Shown: positions 27,757 through 37,311 of the stretch, one piece after another
How the letters are laid out: every line of letters starts with the position of its first letter
How positions within the stretch are numbered: the stretch's first letter is position 1
Assembly: GCA_002238905.1 (NCBI GenBank)
Contig: MPNG01000005.1
Span: 1-61,832 of the forward strand
Source of the DNA: Alphaproteobacteria bacterium bin98
Lineage (GTDB): Bacteria; Pseudomonadota; Alphaproteobacteria; Bin98
Length of the DNA stretch: 61,832 nt
Direction: 5' to 3'
Translations under genes and position numbers: made by a program
The notes under the pieces: generated by a model
The model's database searches: none
Told to the model about the DNA's origin: nothing
Seen by the model: only the letters and a program-made list of their open reading frames with translations

Positions 27757-28272
27757 ATGACATTAATACTATTATTTTGCGCCTTCTTGCAATCTTACGC
27801 AGCTCAGCAGAGCTCTAACGCAGACTTTAGGGATTATCTACCAGAAGACGAGCTTCAATCTTTACGCGCATTCAAAACAATAACAACATACACGCCTCTA
27901 AAATTGCATCAATTGGCAAAATCAGCACATATGCTTCTGAAAAATATCCACAATATATCTGAGGGAGAACAGAGTCTATATATTATGGATCCAAAAGATC
28001 AAGAGTTTTGTTTTTCTGCAGCACTCCTCTGTCAGGCTTTTGCTCTAACCAATAAAGGCTATGAATCCACCTCTCGTATATGGAGGGGGAATGATAAATG
28101 GATTCAAGAATATAGCTCATCACACCCTCATCTCATATCATCTGCACTAGATTTACTGAACTGTAGAAATAGCTTGGCGCGGCAACAATATACCAAGTGG
28201 TACTCAATGGTTTATGATGACGATCTATATTTGACGCTTGACAAAAATGTGGGAGAGCACTCAACATTTTAG
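27757..28272 (+). CDS. A-family exported protein
   Basis: The 171-residue product starts behind CTAAAGGAACTTTTT with MTLILLFCAFLQSYAA and mature QQSSNADFRDYLPEDELQSL. It shares YIMDPKDQEFCFSAALLCQA and the YTKWYSMVYDD end with its tandem neighbour 26983..27492. It is followed by the family 3' flank ATTCTCTGACAAATCTGGC. Function unknown. Confidence 0.85.
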   Translation: MTLILLFCAFLQSYAAQQSSNADFRDYLPEDELQSLRAFKTITTYTPLKLHQLAKSAHMLLKNIHNISEGEQSLYIMDPKDQEFCFSAALLCQAFALTNKGYESTSRIWRGNDKWIQEYSSSHPHLISSALDLLNCRNSLARQQYTKWYSMVYDDDLYLTLDKNVGEHSTF

Positions 28273-28407
28273 GTTTTAATTCTCTGACAAATCTGGCCTA
28301 AGTGTGCGTTATACTCTATGAGCAGCGCTTACTAGTATCTTAGACAAAACTGCTTCGTCGCTTCACCTACACATTCATTACAGAATGATGTATGGGTCCA
28401 AAGGTGT

Positions 28408-28581
28408 CTATGTTGGTCCAACAGTGGAAGACGGTTCAATTATCATCCTAAGGCGGAGTGGTGGTCGCACCTTTTGAGACACATATTGATAGAAACTATA
28501 TGCAAGCCGCATCGCTTGATTTGGCTCGGTCAAGCTCGCCCCTACGGGCAAAACAATAAAAAATAATAATATTAATAGCAC
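28408..28581 (-). CDS. Short exported protein, GTG start
   Basis: A GTG at 28581 lies five bases after AGGAGATGTC's AGGAGA and starts MLLILLFFIVLPVGA, a signal peptide, then a mature part of about 42 residues (SLTEPNQAMRLAYSFYQYVS and a basic end). The frame is open upstream to an ATG at 28614, which would put charged residues before the signal. It is the shortest exported protein here and may be truncated by an early stop. Confidence 0.5.
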   Translation of the reverse strand: MLLILLFFIVLPVGASLTEPNQAMRLAYSFYQYVSQKVRPPLRLRMIIEPSSTVGPT

Positions 28582-28610
28582 GACATCTCCTGAATATCTC
28601 CTTATTTGGA

Positions 28611-28817
28611 TCATTGTCGCATATATTGTTTTTTTGATCCCAGTATCTGTTCAGCAGTTAGTTTATCATGTTTCGTAAAGTATTTTGCAATAGCCGCCGT
28701 TATTTCTGCTTTCAAATCATTTGATGGAGAAAATGGCAAATATAAAAATCGGAATCCTGCATCTCTCAATATGATCACTTCAATCATTATTGTAGAGAAA
28801 GCAGAAATCTTACTCAT
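28611..28817 (-). CDS. Small ORF of unknown origin
   Basis: Sixty-eight codons: ISAFSTIMIEVIILRDAGFR, then LYLPFSPSNDLKAEITAAIA and a Lys-rich end KKQYMRQ. Its TGA overlaps the ATG at 28614. It has no signal peptide and no relative in the window. The composition looks coding; it may be the 3' end of a lost gene. Confidence 0.35.
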   Translation of the reverse strand: MSKISAFSTIMIEVIILRDAGFRFLYLPFSPSNDLKAEITAAIAKYFTKHDKLTAEQILGSKKQYMRQ

Positions 28818-28908
28818 AGCTATCTGCCAACTATAACAACCATATGGTTTGTGCGATCAGTAAGATATGCATAAATCAAAAATAGTGCGCCTCTTCTGAG
28901 TGGAATGA

Positions 28909-29616
28909 TCATAGCAAAGGAGAGAGAGCATCTGTAAACTGTTTGAATTTTGAACGATACCAAAAAACACTTTGCCTACAGAAGCCGTGAAAAGATGATA
29001 GTAAGCACACGCATGCATCCTTGTATGCTGTGTCGCATGATTCTCTATCTGAGTGTTTTGAGGATACTGAGGCATATACTTCTTTGAATGCAGAAAAAAT
29101 ATAAAAGAAGGTTTCTAGATCAAGTTGGGAAATTTTAAGATTGGTGAGAAAAGTTTTTAGATCAAGTGGATAAGGAACCGCAACCAGTCGTTGTTCATCA
29201 TTGAAAGGAAATCGCCTTGCGTGTATCTCTGCAAACAAGAATTTTTCGAGATCAAGCGTTATTTCCTTCATCAAATCATGCAGATTACCCAATAGCAAAA
29301 GGGTATCATGCTGTTCACATTTAGGTTGCCAAGTGGCTTTCAACAGACTTATATCTAGTAAATGTGCGTTTTTGCTCATGAATCTGCGCCTTTCTGCAGC
29401 CGAATCTTCTAAAGGGGCAGATAATAGTACTTGTGATATTGGCTTTGCTGGATTGGACTCATCATCGGAGGAGCTGGGGTTATCTGCTGGCCATATGATC
29501 ACTGCCCTGTCGTCTAACAGATGACATGCAGCGCTATCCGACAGCGACTCATCGGAGGAAGCTTCCGAAGCACTATCAGCATCTAAAGCCATAAAAAATA
29601 ATAGTAAAAATATCAT
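28909..29616 (-). CDS. B2-family exported protein
   Basis: The 235-residue product starts MIFLLLFFMALDADSASEAS behind GCGAAGAGATTGT. Acidic runs SSDESLSDSAA and PSSSDDESNPA. A middle helix region (HDTLLLLGNLHDLMKEITLD) precedes the module LDLETFFYIFSAFKEVYASV, YKDACVCLLSSFHGFC, FKQFTDAL. Together with 25272 and 10883 it gives a consistent full-length B2 pattern, against which 13023 is truncated. Confidence 0.85.
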   Translation of the reverse strand: MIFLLLFFMALDADSASEASSDESLSDSAACHLLDDRAVIIWPADNPSSSDDESNPAKPISQVLLSAPLEDSAAERRRFMSKNAHLLDISLLKATWQPKCEQHDTLLLLGNLHDLMKEITLDLEKFLFAEIHARRFPFNDEQRLVAVPYPLDLKTFLTNLKISQLDLETFFYIFSAFKEVYASVSSKHSDRESCDTAYKDACVCLLSSFHGFCRQSVFWYRSKFKQFTDALSPLL

Positions 29617-30002
29617 ACAATCTCTTCGCTCCTTTTTATTTTATATAGTTTTGTGAAACAAACAATAGAGTTGTTATGCAAAACCGAAATTTTTATCTAC
29701 CTTTACTATTTTTCAACCTAGAGATCAGCACTTTGACAATTTAGATGTATTGCAACAATATAATATAAAGGATATTTTGAGAATTTATATAATCATGGAG
29801 ATAACGCTATGCGCTACAGTTGAGACACAACTGGATCTGTGGGATGGGAAGAGGTGCAAGAGAAGGTCATCCTTATAATCCAAATATGCAGGCGATATTC
29901 GAAGAAATATACTCTATCATTAATCAATTTGTGAAAATAAAAAATATTTTTCTAAAAATCACGTTCAAGCATGCTACACATAATCCTCATCGGCAGGAGA
30001 AT
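29617..30002. other. Intergenic, B2 promoter block and AT-rich DNA
   Basis: 29640-29700 is the B2 upstream block. The rest has no intact gene; a short stretch near 29825 (ACAACTGGATCTGTGG) resembles one near 8420 and probably derives from a 20575-type gene. Confidence 0.45.
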
Positions 30003-30140
30003 TGACTGATTCTGCAGCTACATATGATGCATTGTCTGATCCTAACAATCCAAAGTTTAACCTTGACAATCAAACTCTTCTATATGCTTTGTTTGACATA
30101 TCAGGAAAATCATGTCAGCTTAAAATGTAATGGGGGGTTT
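30003..30140 (+). pseudogene. 20575-type fragment acting as leader of the next gene
   Basis: Encodes TDSAATYDALSDPNNPKFNL then DNQTLLYALFDISGKSCQLK, homologous to the DPNN region of 20575..21141. It contains the inverted repeat TGACAT(12)ATGTCA (30094-30117), as upstream of 7269, and ends in the GGGGGG ribosome binding site of the next gene. Confidence 0.65.
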
Positions 30141-30968
30141 ATGAAATTGTTGATACTATTATTTTTGCTTTGTGCGCAAGGCTATGTTGATGCTGCAGAT
30201 AGGCTTGATGAGAGAGAAAGGTATGTTGATGCTGACGCTAGGCCTTTTGATGATGAAGAGCGATCTGAAGAGAGAAGGAGGTCTTTTGATTTTAAAGCAG
30301 GCTCTTCTCCTGATGAAACAGGGATGTCTTCTAGGCTTCAAAAGAAATTGTTGCCAGAACTTCGAAAGAAAACAAATCTACTAGATGTAACCACACCTTT
30401 CGCAGACACTAAACTTTTAATGCAGTTAGCAGAGCCAATCCATAATTTGCTAAATGAAGCCTTCAAAAAGGAGAATCCTCGCGCAACAATGCCTACACTA
30501 CGTCAACCCGGGCATCTGCCTGACAAGTTAAATCAGGCTCGAAATTTTGTCGATTCTAATAAAATCCCACTAACCAACATTGATAATCTTGATCTACACA
30601 CATTTTTATACGCTTTTTGGAGATTGCAGCAGGAATATGCAGAAGCATACGACGGGATCTGGCCTGCACCCTCACAAAAAGGAAAAACCTTATATATTAT
30701 GCCAAGCGAAGTAGAGGCAAGAATCCGCATGTTGCAGCAAAGCTTATTAAGCGCTTTATTCTATTTCTGTCAAGGCCAGAACTATAGTGAGAAAGCGATG
30801 ACGCAATTTAGTCTTTATCGCAGATTACTTGCTACTCCAGTTGAGAATCCATTCACAAGATATCAAACAACAAGGCCACAGAACGTGCCTAACGGAGCAC
30901 GCGATGAATCTTTAGTTTTCCCTCTTGAAGTAAAAGTGAAACGACCCGTGAGGAGCAGACCGTTATAA
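30141..30968 (+). CDS. Exported module protein with charged N-terminal repeat
   Basis: The frame is open from 30024, but the start is the ATG at 30141 behind GGGGGGTTT: MKLLILLFLLCAQGYVDAAD, 275 residues. It is one of few exported proteins here with Lys in the signal n-region. Residues 16-47 hold an imperfect duplication (YVDAADRLDERER / YVDADARPFDDEE) then ERRR. The module is at about 149-230: LDLHTFLYAFWRLQQEYAEA, LLSALFYFCQGQN, FSLYRRLL. The C-terminus is basic (VKVKRPVRSRPL). A strong terminator follows at 31008. Confidence 0.83.
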   Translation: MKLLILLFLLCAQGYVDAADRLDERERYVDADARPFDDEERSEERRRSFDFKAGSSPDETGMSSRLQKKLLPELRKKTNLLDVTTPFADTKLLMQLAEPIHNLLNEAFKKENPRATMPTLRQPGHLPDKLNQARNFVDSNKIPLTNIDNLDLHTFLYAFWRLQQEYAEAYDGIWPAPSQKGKTLYIMPSEVEARIRMLQQSLLSALFYFCQGQNYSEKAMTQFSLYRRLLATPVENPFTRYQTTRPQNVPNGARDESLVFPLEVKVKRPVRSRPL

Positions 30969-31007
30969 GCGCATAGGGTTTTGATATAGAGTTATCTCGT
31001 GCAAAAC

Positions 31008-31040
31008 AAAAAAAAGGAGGAAAAAATCCTCCTTTTTTTT
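31008..31040. terminator. Bidirectional Rho-independent terminator
   Basis: A stem of up to 14 pairs with GGAGGA / TCCTCC at its core, an A-run on the left and a T-run on the right, loop AAAAA. It lies between convergent genes and can serve both strands. Confidence 0.85.
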
Positions 31041-31097
31041 GATCGATACTCCCCCTCTTTCACTAAACTAGTGTTGATCTCAAGGCCTCTTTTTATT

Positions 31098-31149
31098 TTA
31101 CAGTACAATGCAGCATGCTGTACTCTTCCTTCTTCTATCACATTCTGAA
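31098..31149 (-). pseudogene. C-terminal relic of a CaaX-family gene
   Basis: Minus-strand codons before TAA read SECDRRRKSTACCIVL, matching the ends of the CaaX proteins. Upstream the frame enters the 3' end of the C gene at 31138 and is not recognisable. The CaaX-type end (CIVL) is intact though the gene is gone. Confidence 0.6.
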
Positions 31150-31719
31150 TTTTTTGAAAATAATTTGACCCTCTTCTGGTAACCGTGGCAGACAATACTT
31201 CATGAAGCACTCAAAAAAGATATTATATTCTGAATAATGTGAGTCTTTCATGCCATAAAAAAAAGACTCTACACTTGATACTAGGTGGCACATCGAAAGT
31301 GTACGGCAGTTTAGAAGTTCCTCTTGCCTTCGTTTTGAAATTGAGCTAGGTTTGGTTTGCAGAAATGAAGAAATTTGAGACAAAGCGCTAAAAGCGTTTA
31401 AAAATCTTTCTAGACAATTTATAGACAGTGCGCTTTGAGATCGGACATTTACCAAACAAATTATTATTGGTTCTGCAAAACTCTTTAATTGATCATAGCT
31501 CATATCCTTCATCGCCACTCCTTTCTGCAGCTGATTTTGCTCATTCAATACACTGATAATATTTGCTGCGTATGGCTCTATATCTTGCTTATCTTTTTTC
31601 CAAGCTTCTTCTCTGTCTACGACCTGTAAAGCGCTTGCTAGCCTATGATCAGATGATTGCTCCAACCCTCCTGCACCATGAGCATGAAAACATATTAAAA
31701 ATAATAATATTAATGACAT
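31138..31719 (-). CDS. C-family exported protein
   Basis: About 193 residues from the second of two ATGs behind AGGAGACT: MSLILLFLICFHAHGA, mature GGLEQSSDHRLASALQ. KDMSYDQLKSFAEPIIICLV links to the module: LERFLNAFSALSQISSFL, CHLVSSVESFFYG, YSEYNIFFECFMKYC. A paralogue of 38772..39428 along its whole length and of 3158..3616 in part. Function unknown. Confidence 0.85.
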   Translation of the reverse strand: MSLILLFLICFHAHGAGGLEQSSDHRLASALQVVDREEAWKKDKQDIEPYAANIISVLNEQNQLQKGVAMKDMSYDQLKSFAEPIIICLVNVRSQSALSINCLERFLNAFSALSQISSFLQTKPSSISKRRQEELLNCRTLSMCHLVSSVESFFYGMKDSHYSEYNIFFECFMKYCLPRLPEEGQIIFKKFRM

Positions 31720-31970
31720 CATAGTCTCCTACAATCTATATAATTATTATAACGCATAATTTTTTTAAATTAGCAAAAAACACAAATCACTTAACTTTTT
31801 TTAATTGCCAAAAAGCTATCCCTCACAAGCATTCCTCATGACATCAAGGCGTTATCATTGTGTTTTTTGGATCATGAGCACAGCAATAATGAATTCAAAC
31901 TTACAAAAATCTTTCTTAAAATTGATATTCTCACAAAGATTTTATTGAATTTGCATCCCTTTTTCCACAT

Positions 31971-33788
31971 TCATACCTTTTTGCCAGCAAGATCAAGTGG
32001 AAAGGTAACATCTGAAAGATTCCATGAATCTTTCATGGTGGCTTCAAAAATCTTTGGTGCAAGCTGAGCTTTATACACAACAGCGCTGGCTGGATCGTAA
32101 GTCAGAAAGTTAAAATACTCATCTTCTGCTATCATTTGGCTCAACTCTAGACTATTAGTTTCTGGATATAAACTCTCTTGGTTTGCATGTGTCATAGCTT
32201 CTTCAAAGTAAAGGTATAGATATTTAAAAGCACTCTTTCTAAAAGTAGAGCCTTCTGAAGAGGCTAACGCTTCCTCCACAATGGGCTTGTATAGTTCAAT
32301 ACGATTTTCCCACATAGAACTTTGAAATCTTTCTGCTCTTATCCTATTACAAAGTATACTGTCACTCAGACTATCATAAGTAATTTCCTCTGGTAGTGGC
32401 AATATTGCCAAATGTACACCATTAAATAAAGCAACGACCTGAGATTCGAAATCATATTTTTTAGAACAATAACTCCACCTCACATCAGATGGTGCGCCAT
32501 TAACACAACTGACGTAGGTATGAAGGTATGTCAGGGGCAAACATTCTTTTTTTTCTATAACACGTGCATAAAAAAGCAACATAGCTTGATCAATATGGGC
32601 GGGTATCCTTTCTTCTGCAAAAGCAGATCTAACCATGGTTGTTGTGATGTCGCCAAGGTATCCTGAACGCACACATTCTTGCTCCATAGTCCTCAAAACT
32701 TGAGAAGTATTCAAAAATAAGTTTATTTTTTTTTGCTGCAAAGGGTAACCAACACAATCTAATTTTTCAACACCGGCAGGATACTTTGCTTCAAAATGCT
32801 CCAATATTTCTTGTCTTATTGCGTCGAATGTCCCCTTAACATGAGGCAATTTTTGATAACCTTGCAGTACTTTTAATGCTTTAAGAGATAGCTCAACGGA
32901 GCTATCTTTTTCTTCAAAAGATATTGTTTCGCCAGTGAGCAGCTTTACAATTCCAGGATCAACATAATACATATCTGGAATTGATAATCCCAGTTTTTTC
33001 ATAGGATCAGCTTTAAACTCCCCCATGTACTCACTTATTAACATACTGAATTGCTCATGCAACATCCAGAATAACAAATGGAGCACTGGCGTGTATTTCT
33101 CTGGATTGGTATGTTCCCATCCCAGCGCATTATTCCACAAAACACGAAAGTGCTTCATTGCAATATCGTAAAATTCGGAAAAATACCCTTCTTGCATTGC
33201 TTCTTGCCCCGGATGGTGGCTCATTATATCGTGCACAAATATCACAGAACTTCGTGAGTTAAAAATTTCATGCACCGAAAGCTCTTGATCTGCTTTCTTA
33301 GGAAGACTTACTAAAAAACTTTTATCAAAAAGCATCAATGTCAAATAATCTTTCATTGCGAACAAACCACTATCTGTTTCCATAAAAACATAATTTTTTT
33401 GAGAAAGCTTTTCAATAATGCGTATCTCTGAATCATAGCGCACATAAAGATTGCGCTCTATATATGTGTTTATTCTTGGTTTTTTGCAATCCATAATAAC
33501 AACAAAAGCAAAAAATCTCAAAGCAGCTAGGTCGTACTGTTCTGGTGCTCGATCGTGATGCCATTGCAAACTTTTAGATAAAGTATCCCAACACGGTTTA
33601 TATTCCTCTGGATCTTCATCACGCAAAAATTTCTCTAGACGATCGCACACTTGCGTTAAAGGTACCTGTTTTTCCTTTAAAAGACTTAACTCTTTCATCG
33701 CATGATGAAATTTCATTTCATCAGAAACTGCTTGATAGGCACCTTGAACGACCATTGTGAAAAGAAAAAAAAGCAGTAAAAACAACAT
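31971..33788 (-). CDS. E-family large exported protein
   Basis: The 605-residue product starts behind GAGGATTTGTTATT with MLFLLLFFLFTMVVQGA. Family landmarks: FMETDSGLFAMKDYLTLMLF (135-154); HDIMSHHPGQEAMQEG (186-201), with a HDxxxHH pattern that could bind metal; FYDIAMKHFRVLWNNAL; HLLFWMLHE (237-245); YMGEFKADPMKKLGL; DPGIVKLLTGE. The second half is helical, with YDFESQVVALF and PIVEEALASSEGSTFRKSAF. Paralogues are at 34224, 50957 and 55667, plus a pseudogene at 13687. I recognise no known enzyme family; a role as a metal-binding effector is speculation. Confidence 0.87.
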   Translation of the reverse strand: MLFLLLFFLFTMVVQGAYQAVSDEMKFHHAMKELSLLKEKQVPLTQVCDRLEKFLRDEDPEEYKPCWDTLSKSLQWHHDRAPEQYDLAALRFFAFVVIMDCKKPRINTYIERNLYVRYDSEIRIIEKLSQKNYVFMETDSGLFAMKDYLTLMLFDKSFLVSLPKKADQELSVHEIFNSRSSVIFVHDIMSHHPGQEAMQEGYFSEFYDIAMKHFRVLWNNALGWEHTNPEKYTPVLHLLFWMLHEQFSMLISEYMGEFKADPMKKLGLSIPDMYYVDPGIVKLLTGETISFEEKDSSVELSLKALKVLQGYQKLPHVKGTFDAIRQEILEHFEAKYPAGVEKLDCVGYPLQQKKINLFLNTSQVLRTMEQECVRSGYLGDITTTMVRSAFAEERIPAHIDQAMLLFYARVIEKKECLPLTYLHTYVSCVNGAPSDVRWSYCSKKYDFESQVVALFNGVHLAILPLPEEITYDSLSDSILCNRIRAERFQSSMWENRIELYKPIVEEALASSEGSTFRKSAFKYLYLYFEEAMTHANQESLYPETNSLELSQMIAEDEYFNFLTYDPASAVVYKAQLAPKIFEATMKDSWNLSDVTFPLDLAGKKV

Positions 33789-34223
33789 AATAACAAATCC
33801 TCATTTCAGCACAAGAAATTACTGCTGATCACATCGTGCAAAACAATATATATGTTCAAGGCACAATAGAGCGCGCAAACCCATTATTCTCGCTTGATAT
33901 ATCTACCCTATCTTGTGCTTTAATACGGACGATCAGTTAACGTAAATAAAGCCAGATGCCTCCCCTGCTCTGCGCCTCAATATGTGACTTTCTGTGCAAA
34001 AAGAATGTACACGGACTTAGCGCAGAACATTTGAAATATTTGCACATCTTTTTTTTCAGCGCAAAGAAAGAATTGTCAAACAGAGGAGACACTGGGATGT
34101 TTAATATTTCATCTTTCGCACTGTATCGCGCATCACTCGTGTATCTTCAGCCAACTAATCTATAGGAATGCTTGAAGCAATTATTTCTTTCTATATATTC
34201 CAGTAACAACTGTGCAAAAAGCT
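33789..34223 (-). pseudogene. Duplicated 3' end of the adjacent E gene
   Basis: 33995-34205 is a degraded copy of 34250-34440, the last part of the E gene 34224..36173 (ATTTGCACATCTTTT, AGTAAAGAAAGAATGGTCA-like, CTGCTTGAAGC). A plus-strand frame here is only its shadow. The rest, 33789-33990, holds nothing recognisable. Confidence 0.65.
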
Positions 34224-36173
34224 TTAGATCCATGACTCGCATATCCACATCGCTTCAGCTAAATCATCACATTTAAAATATTTGCACATCTTTTCCTGAA
34301 TAGTAAAGAAAGAATGGTCATACCAAGGAAACGCTGAGATCATTTCAATTGCACCTTTCTCACTTTTTTCGACCACTCTTGTAGATGCAAAGAGGTTTTC
34401 GATCAAACTGCTTGAAGCTATTTTATCTTTTTCTCTTCTCACTATATCTTCGAAAGAAGAAGTGGTGCTATTATCTACCACAGTCTGCAGACAAAGGGCA
34501 TACCAACAAATTTTGAATGTTACTGCTCTATGTGATGAGTCTTTTGAGCAGTCCAATGCTTCTTCAACAAACTCTCTCACCATTTCTCTCACGACTATGA
34601 TGTGTTCTTCCCGTTCTTCCAAACGATCAGCTACAGCTACCAAAGCACGTGTATTCAGACTATTTTGCAAACAACAATCAAAGACCATCAAAGGTATGCC
34701 GGTCATAGCAGACACTACTGCATCTTCATAATCACACACACAATCTGGTTGCAAACCTTGATCAGAATGGTATAGTCGAAACCTCTGTTTTGCAGAAATC
34801 CTGTCGAGTTGACATTCGTCACGGATATCCTTTAATGTTTCATGAAGAGATGCATCACTCCATGCATCAGGACTAGATTGACTATTAAGATCATCTAATA
34901 TTTTTGCGAAAGCAACCAACCGCATATTTTCTCTTCCCTCTTCATCTTGCATTAATAATGCGCACTTTTGCTCCAGGGTTTCAGCAGAAGGATAGCCTTG
35001 ATTAAGCTCTCTTCTTTGATTATAGCCAGCGGTCATGATTTTCAATACTTCACTTTTTGTAGCATACTGCTCCATATATTCTTTTTGGTTCCAGAAATTT
35101 ACAAAATCTAATGCAGCAACATCACCATGCTCTTGCCTAAATTTAGCCTTTATACTACTCTCCATATCTGCAAACACTGCTTTTATGCATGGGAGTTCTT
35201 CACAATCTCTTAAGTATTGAGCAGCTTCTTCCCTCACTCTTTTTCTCTCTTGTAGATAACTGCGATAATCTTTTGACCTACAATTATTAGGAAATTCCTC
35301 TCCTATCAAAAAACCTACAGTGTCGTCATCTATATAAAAAGGCGTGGAGATTTTTAGTCGCAGTACTTTGAGGGGCTCAGCTATAAAAGTGGCCTTACAT
35401 TCACTATCATACCTATGAATTGCTTCATGAAAAACCCAATACAAGAAATTTGTCACAGATGTGTAATGGCCTGGATTTGTCTTTTCTACAGCTAAAATAT
35501 CATTCCACAGTGGTCTGCAAATTTTGATAATGATATCAAAATATTTTGCATAGTATCCTTTCACTATAGGATCTTGCGATCCAGACTGATGTCCGCTCAT
35601 ATCATGCAGCAACACACAAGATGGTACACCTTCATAAATAGTATGCACACTCATATTAGCACTCAAATCTTCCGGAAAACTGCACAAATATTTATTTTTA
35701 TCCCAAAGCATTAGTGTCAGATAATCTTTTATCTGGAATACACCATCTTGAGTCTGAACAAATACCAACTCTCTTTGTGATACTTTCAAAAAATTTTGAA
35801 ATTTTTCTTCAGTGAAATAAATTTTTTCTCTGGGGCAAGCCCAATAATGTAAAGAAAGAGCAAGTCGAGAAAAATCTTTAGGCATTGGATCAGGTGATCG
35901 AGTAATACACTCTTTTAGACTATCGTAATAAAGTTGCTTAGTTTGCAAAGAAGCCAAACTCAAGAAATGGTCTTCCACTATCTTGGCCATTTTTGGTAGA
36001 GAGAGTAATTTTTCCTTTAGTTGCGTTACTTCTTTAACAAAAAAAGGTAGTTTTTTATCCTCTGCGCTCAATTCTCGGAAAAGAATAGAATCTTGATAGG
36101 ATTCTTCACCACAAGCAAGGCGATCGGATCCATGAGCATAAAAAAAGGTTAAAAATAATAATATAAATGTCAT
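34224..36173 (-). CDS. E-family large exported protein
   Basis: The 649-residue product starts with MTFILLFLTFFYAHGSDRLA. E landmarks: LVFVQTQDGVFQIKDYLTLM, LLHDMSGHQSGSQDPIVKGY (189-208), YFDIIIKICRPLWNDIL, FLYWVFHEAIHRYDSE (243-258). HDMSGH plus HE resembles its paralogue's putative metal ligands. The middle region has CEELPCIKAVF and repeated long helices; the end is NLFASTRVVEKSEKGAIEMI to MWICESWI. It stands head to tail with 31971..33788, from which it differs strongly. Function unknown. Confidence 0.87.
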   Translation of the reverse strand: MTFILLFLTFFYAHGSDRLACGEESYQDSILFRELSAEDKKLPFFVKEVTQLKEKLLSLPKMAKIVEDHFLSLASLQTKQLYYDSLKECITRSPDPMPKDFSRLALSLHYWACPREKIYFTEEKFQNFLKVSQRELVFVQTQDGVFQIKDYLTLMLWDKNKYLCSFPEDLSANMSVHTIYEGVPSCVLLHDMSGHQSGSQDPIVKGYYAKYFDIIIKICRPLWNDILAVEKTNPGHYTSVTNFLYWVFHEAIHRYDSECKATFIAEPLKVLRLKISTPFYIDDDTVGFLIGEEFPNNCRSKDYRSYLQERKRVREEAAQYLRDCEELPCIKAVFADMESSIKAKFRQEHGDVAALDFVNFWNQKEYMEQYATKSEVLKIMTAGYNQRRELNQGYPSAETLEQKCALLMQDEEGRENMRLVAFAKILDDLNSQSSPDAWSDASLHETLKDIRDECQLDRISAKQRFRLYHSDQGLQPDCVCDYEDAVVSAMTGIPLMVFDCCLQNSLNTRALVAVADRLEEREEHIIVVREMVREFVEEALDCSKDSSHRAVTFKICWYALCLQTVVDNSTTSSFEDIVRREKDKIASSSLIENLFASTRVVEKSEKGAIEMISAFPWYDHSFFTIQEKMCKYFKCDDLAEAMWICESWI

Positions 36174-36445
36174 GAAACATTATACCTAATAGTGGCTGTA
36201 ATCATTAGAAAAAAACACAAATTACTTAATTTTTTAAAAAAAAGTGTCAGTTTCTGGCAGAGCGCGGACAGCACAAAAAGCTTCGCCAAGAATGTAGAAA
36301 GGTGATAAGGTGATAATAAGTTGCTATTAGCAATCGCTAATCTAAAAAATAAAAAGCATGCATCAAGAGTGATGAATTAAAATGGAAGGCAACTTACCAC
36401 ATTCTCAGCTTCCGCTGACATCAGCCATGGCCCTTTTTGTCTAAG
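36174..36445. other. Intergenic, no gene seen
   Basis: AT-rich DNA without a supported open frame. Confidence 0.35.
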
Positions 36446-37054
36446 TCAAGATGAGCAAGTCTCCAGAAGACCACGCATTGCCAACTGCCAATGCGAGAAT
36501 GCATTATCAGATTGCCCCTTCTCTCTTAGGCAAAATTGTTGAAAAGAGTTTAAAAGAGAGTGATATGCCTGTATGTATTGTTTGCAGTCAAATGTGGCGC
36601 ATAATCGTCCACTACAAGCTAAATCATGGTGTATATATATTAAAGAAAAAGCGCTCAAGAATATTTGTATATTCAGATTAGGTTGCTCATCAAACATAGG
36701 CTGATTCAATATATCAGTAAAATCTATGGTGCGCTTGCGCGATTGATAACAGGCGTCCGCAAGTACTCTTTTTATGTGGTTGGCCAAGCCCATTAATTCC
36801 TTTGGATCGTTTGTGTGCACTCGGTCACCCCAGTTGGAGAAGATTTCTAGGCACTCTGATTGAATGCGCGGCAAGTCAACTTTAGATTGAATCAACTCAA
36901 AATTGGCGTGATTTTCGACATGATTGAATGTGCATCTCGCCATGCTCACCGCTAGCGCATTATCAAAGGGATCCGCACTAGGGCGGTTAGAGCCAGAGCC
37001 ATGAACGTGTGAACACAAAAAAAATAATAAAATGAATGGTATTGGTTTCCACAT
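36446..37054 (-). CDS. D-related exported module protein
   Basis: The frame is open to 37081; the start is placed at 37054 (MWKPIPFILLFFLCSHVHGS), although an ATG at 37069 is possible and neither has a good ribosome binding site. About 202 residues. NDPKELMGLANHIKRVLADA is the pre-module helix; then NLNIQIFLSAFSLIYIHHDL, AYHSLLNSFQQFCLREKGQS and FSHWQLAMRGL. FCLREKGQS recurs in debris at 40.0 and 41.7 kb. It follows a CaaX-family gene, as do the D genes at 40743, 42858 and 44720. Confidence 0.8.
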   Translation of the reverse strand: MWKPIPFILLFFLCSHVHGSGSNRPSADPFDNALAVSMARCTFNHVENHANFELIQSKVDLPRIQSECLEIFSNWGDRVHTNDPKELMGLANHIKRVLADACYQSRKRTIDFTDILNQPMFDEQPNLNIQIFLSAFSLIYIHHDLACSGRLCATFDCKQYIQAYHSLLNSFQQFCLREKGQSDNAFSHWQLAMRGLLETCSS

Positions 37055-37311
37055 AATATAATATTGCATACTCTTGCCCAAAATAAAACAGCTCTGTGAA
37101 TGTCAATATCAACAAGATGCCCAGAGAATATTACTCTTTAAAGCAGAAGTGTTATAAGGGTATGTTTCAAATATGCAATGGCGATTTTTCATGCAATCCC
37201 TCACCTTGTCTTGCATCTCTATCTATCACTGAAAAGGTTTGATGCCTCAATCATTTTCAATACCAGCAACGATTGTCGTACACAATAAAAAAGAGGAAAA
37301 GACTCCTTTTT

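Noticed and set aside
34462-34731. Plus-strand 89-codon open frame inside the E gene
   Set aside because: Fully inside the well-supported 649-codon minus-strand gene and without any supporting feature.
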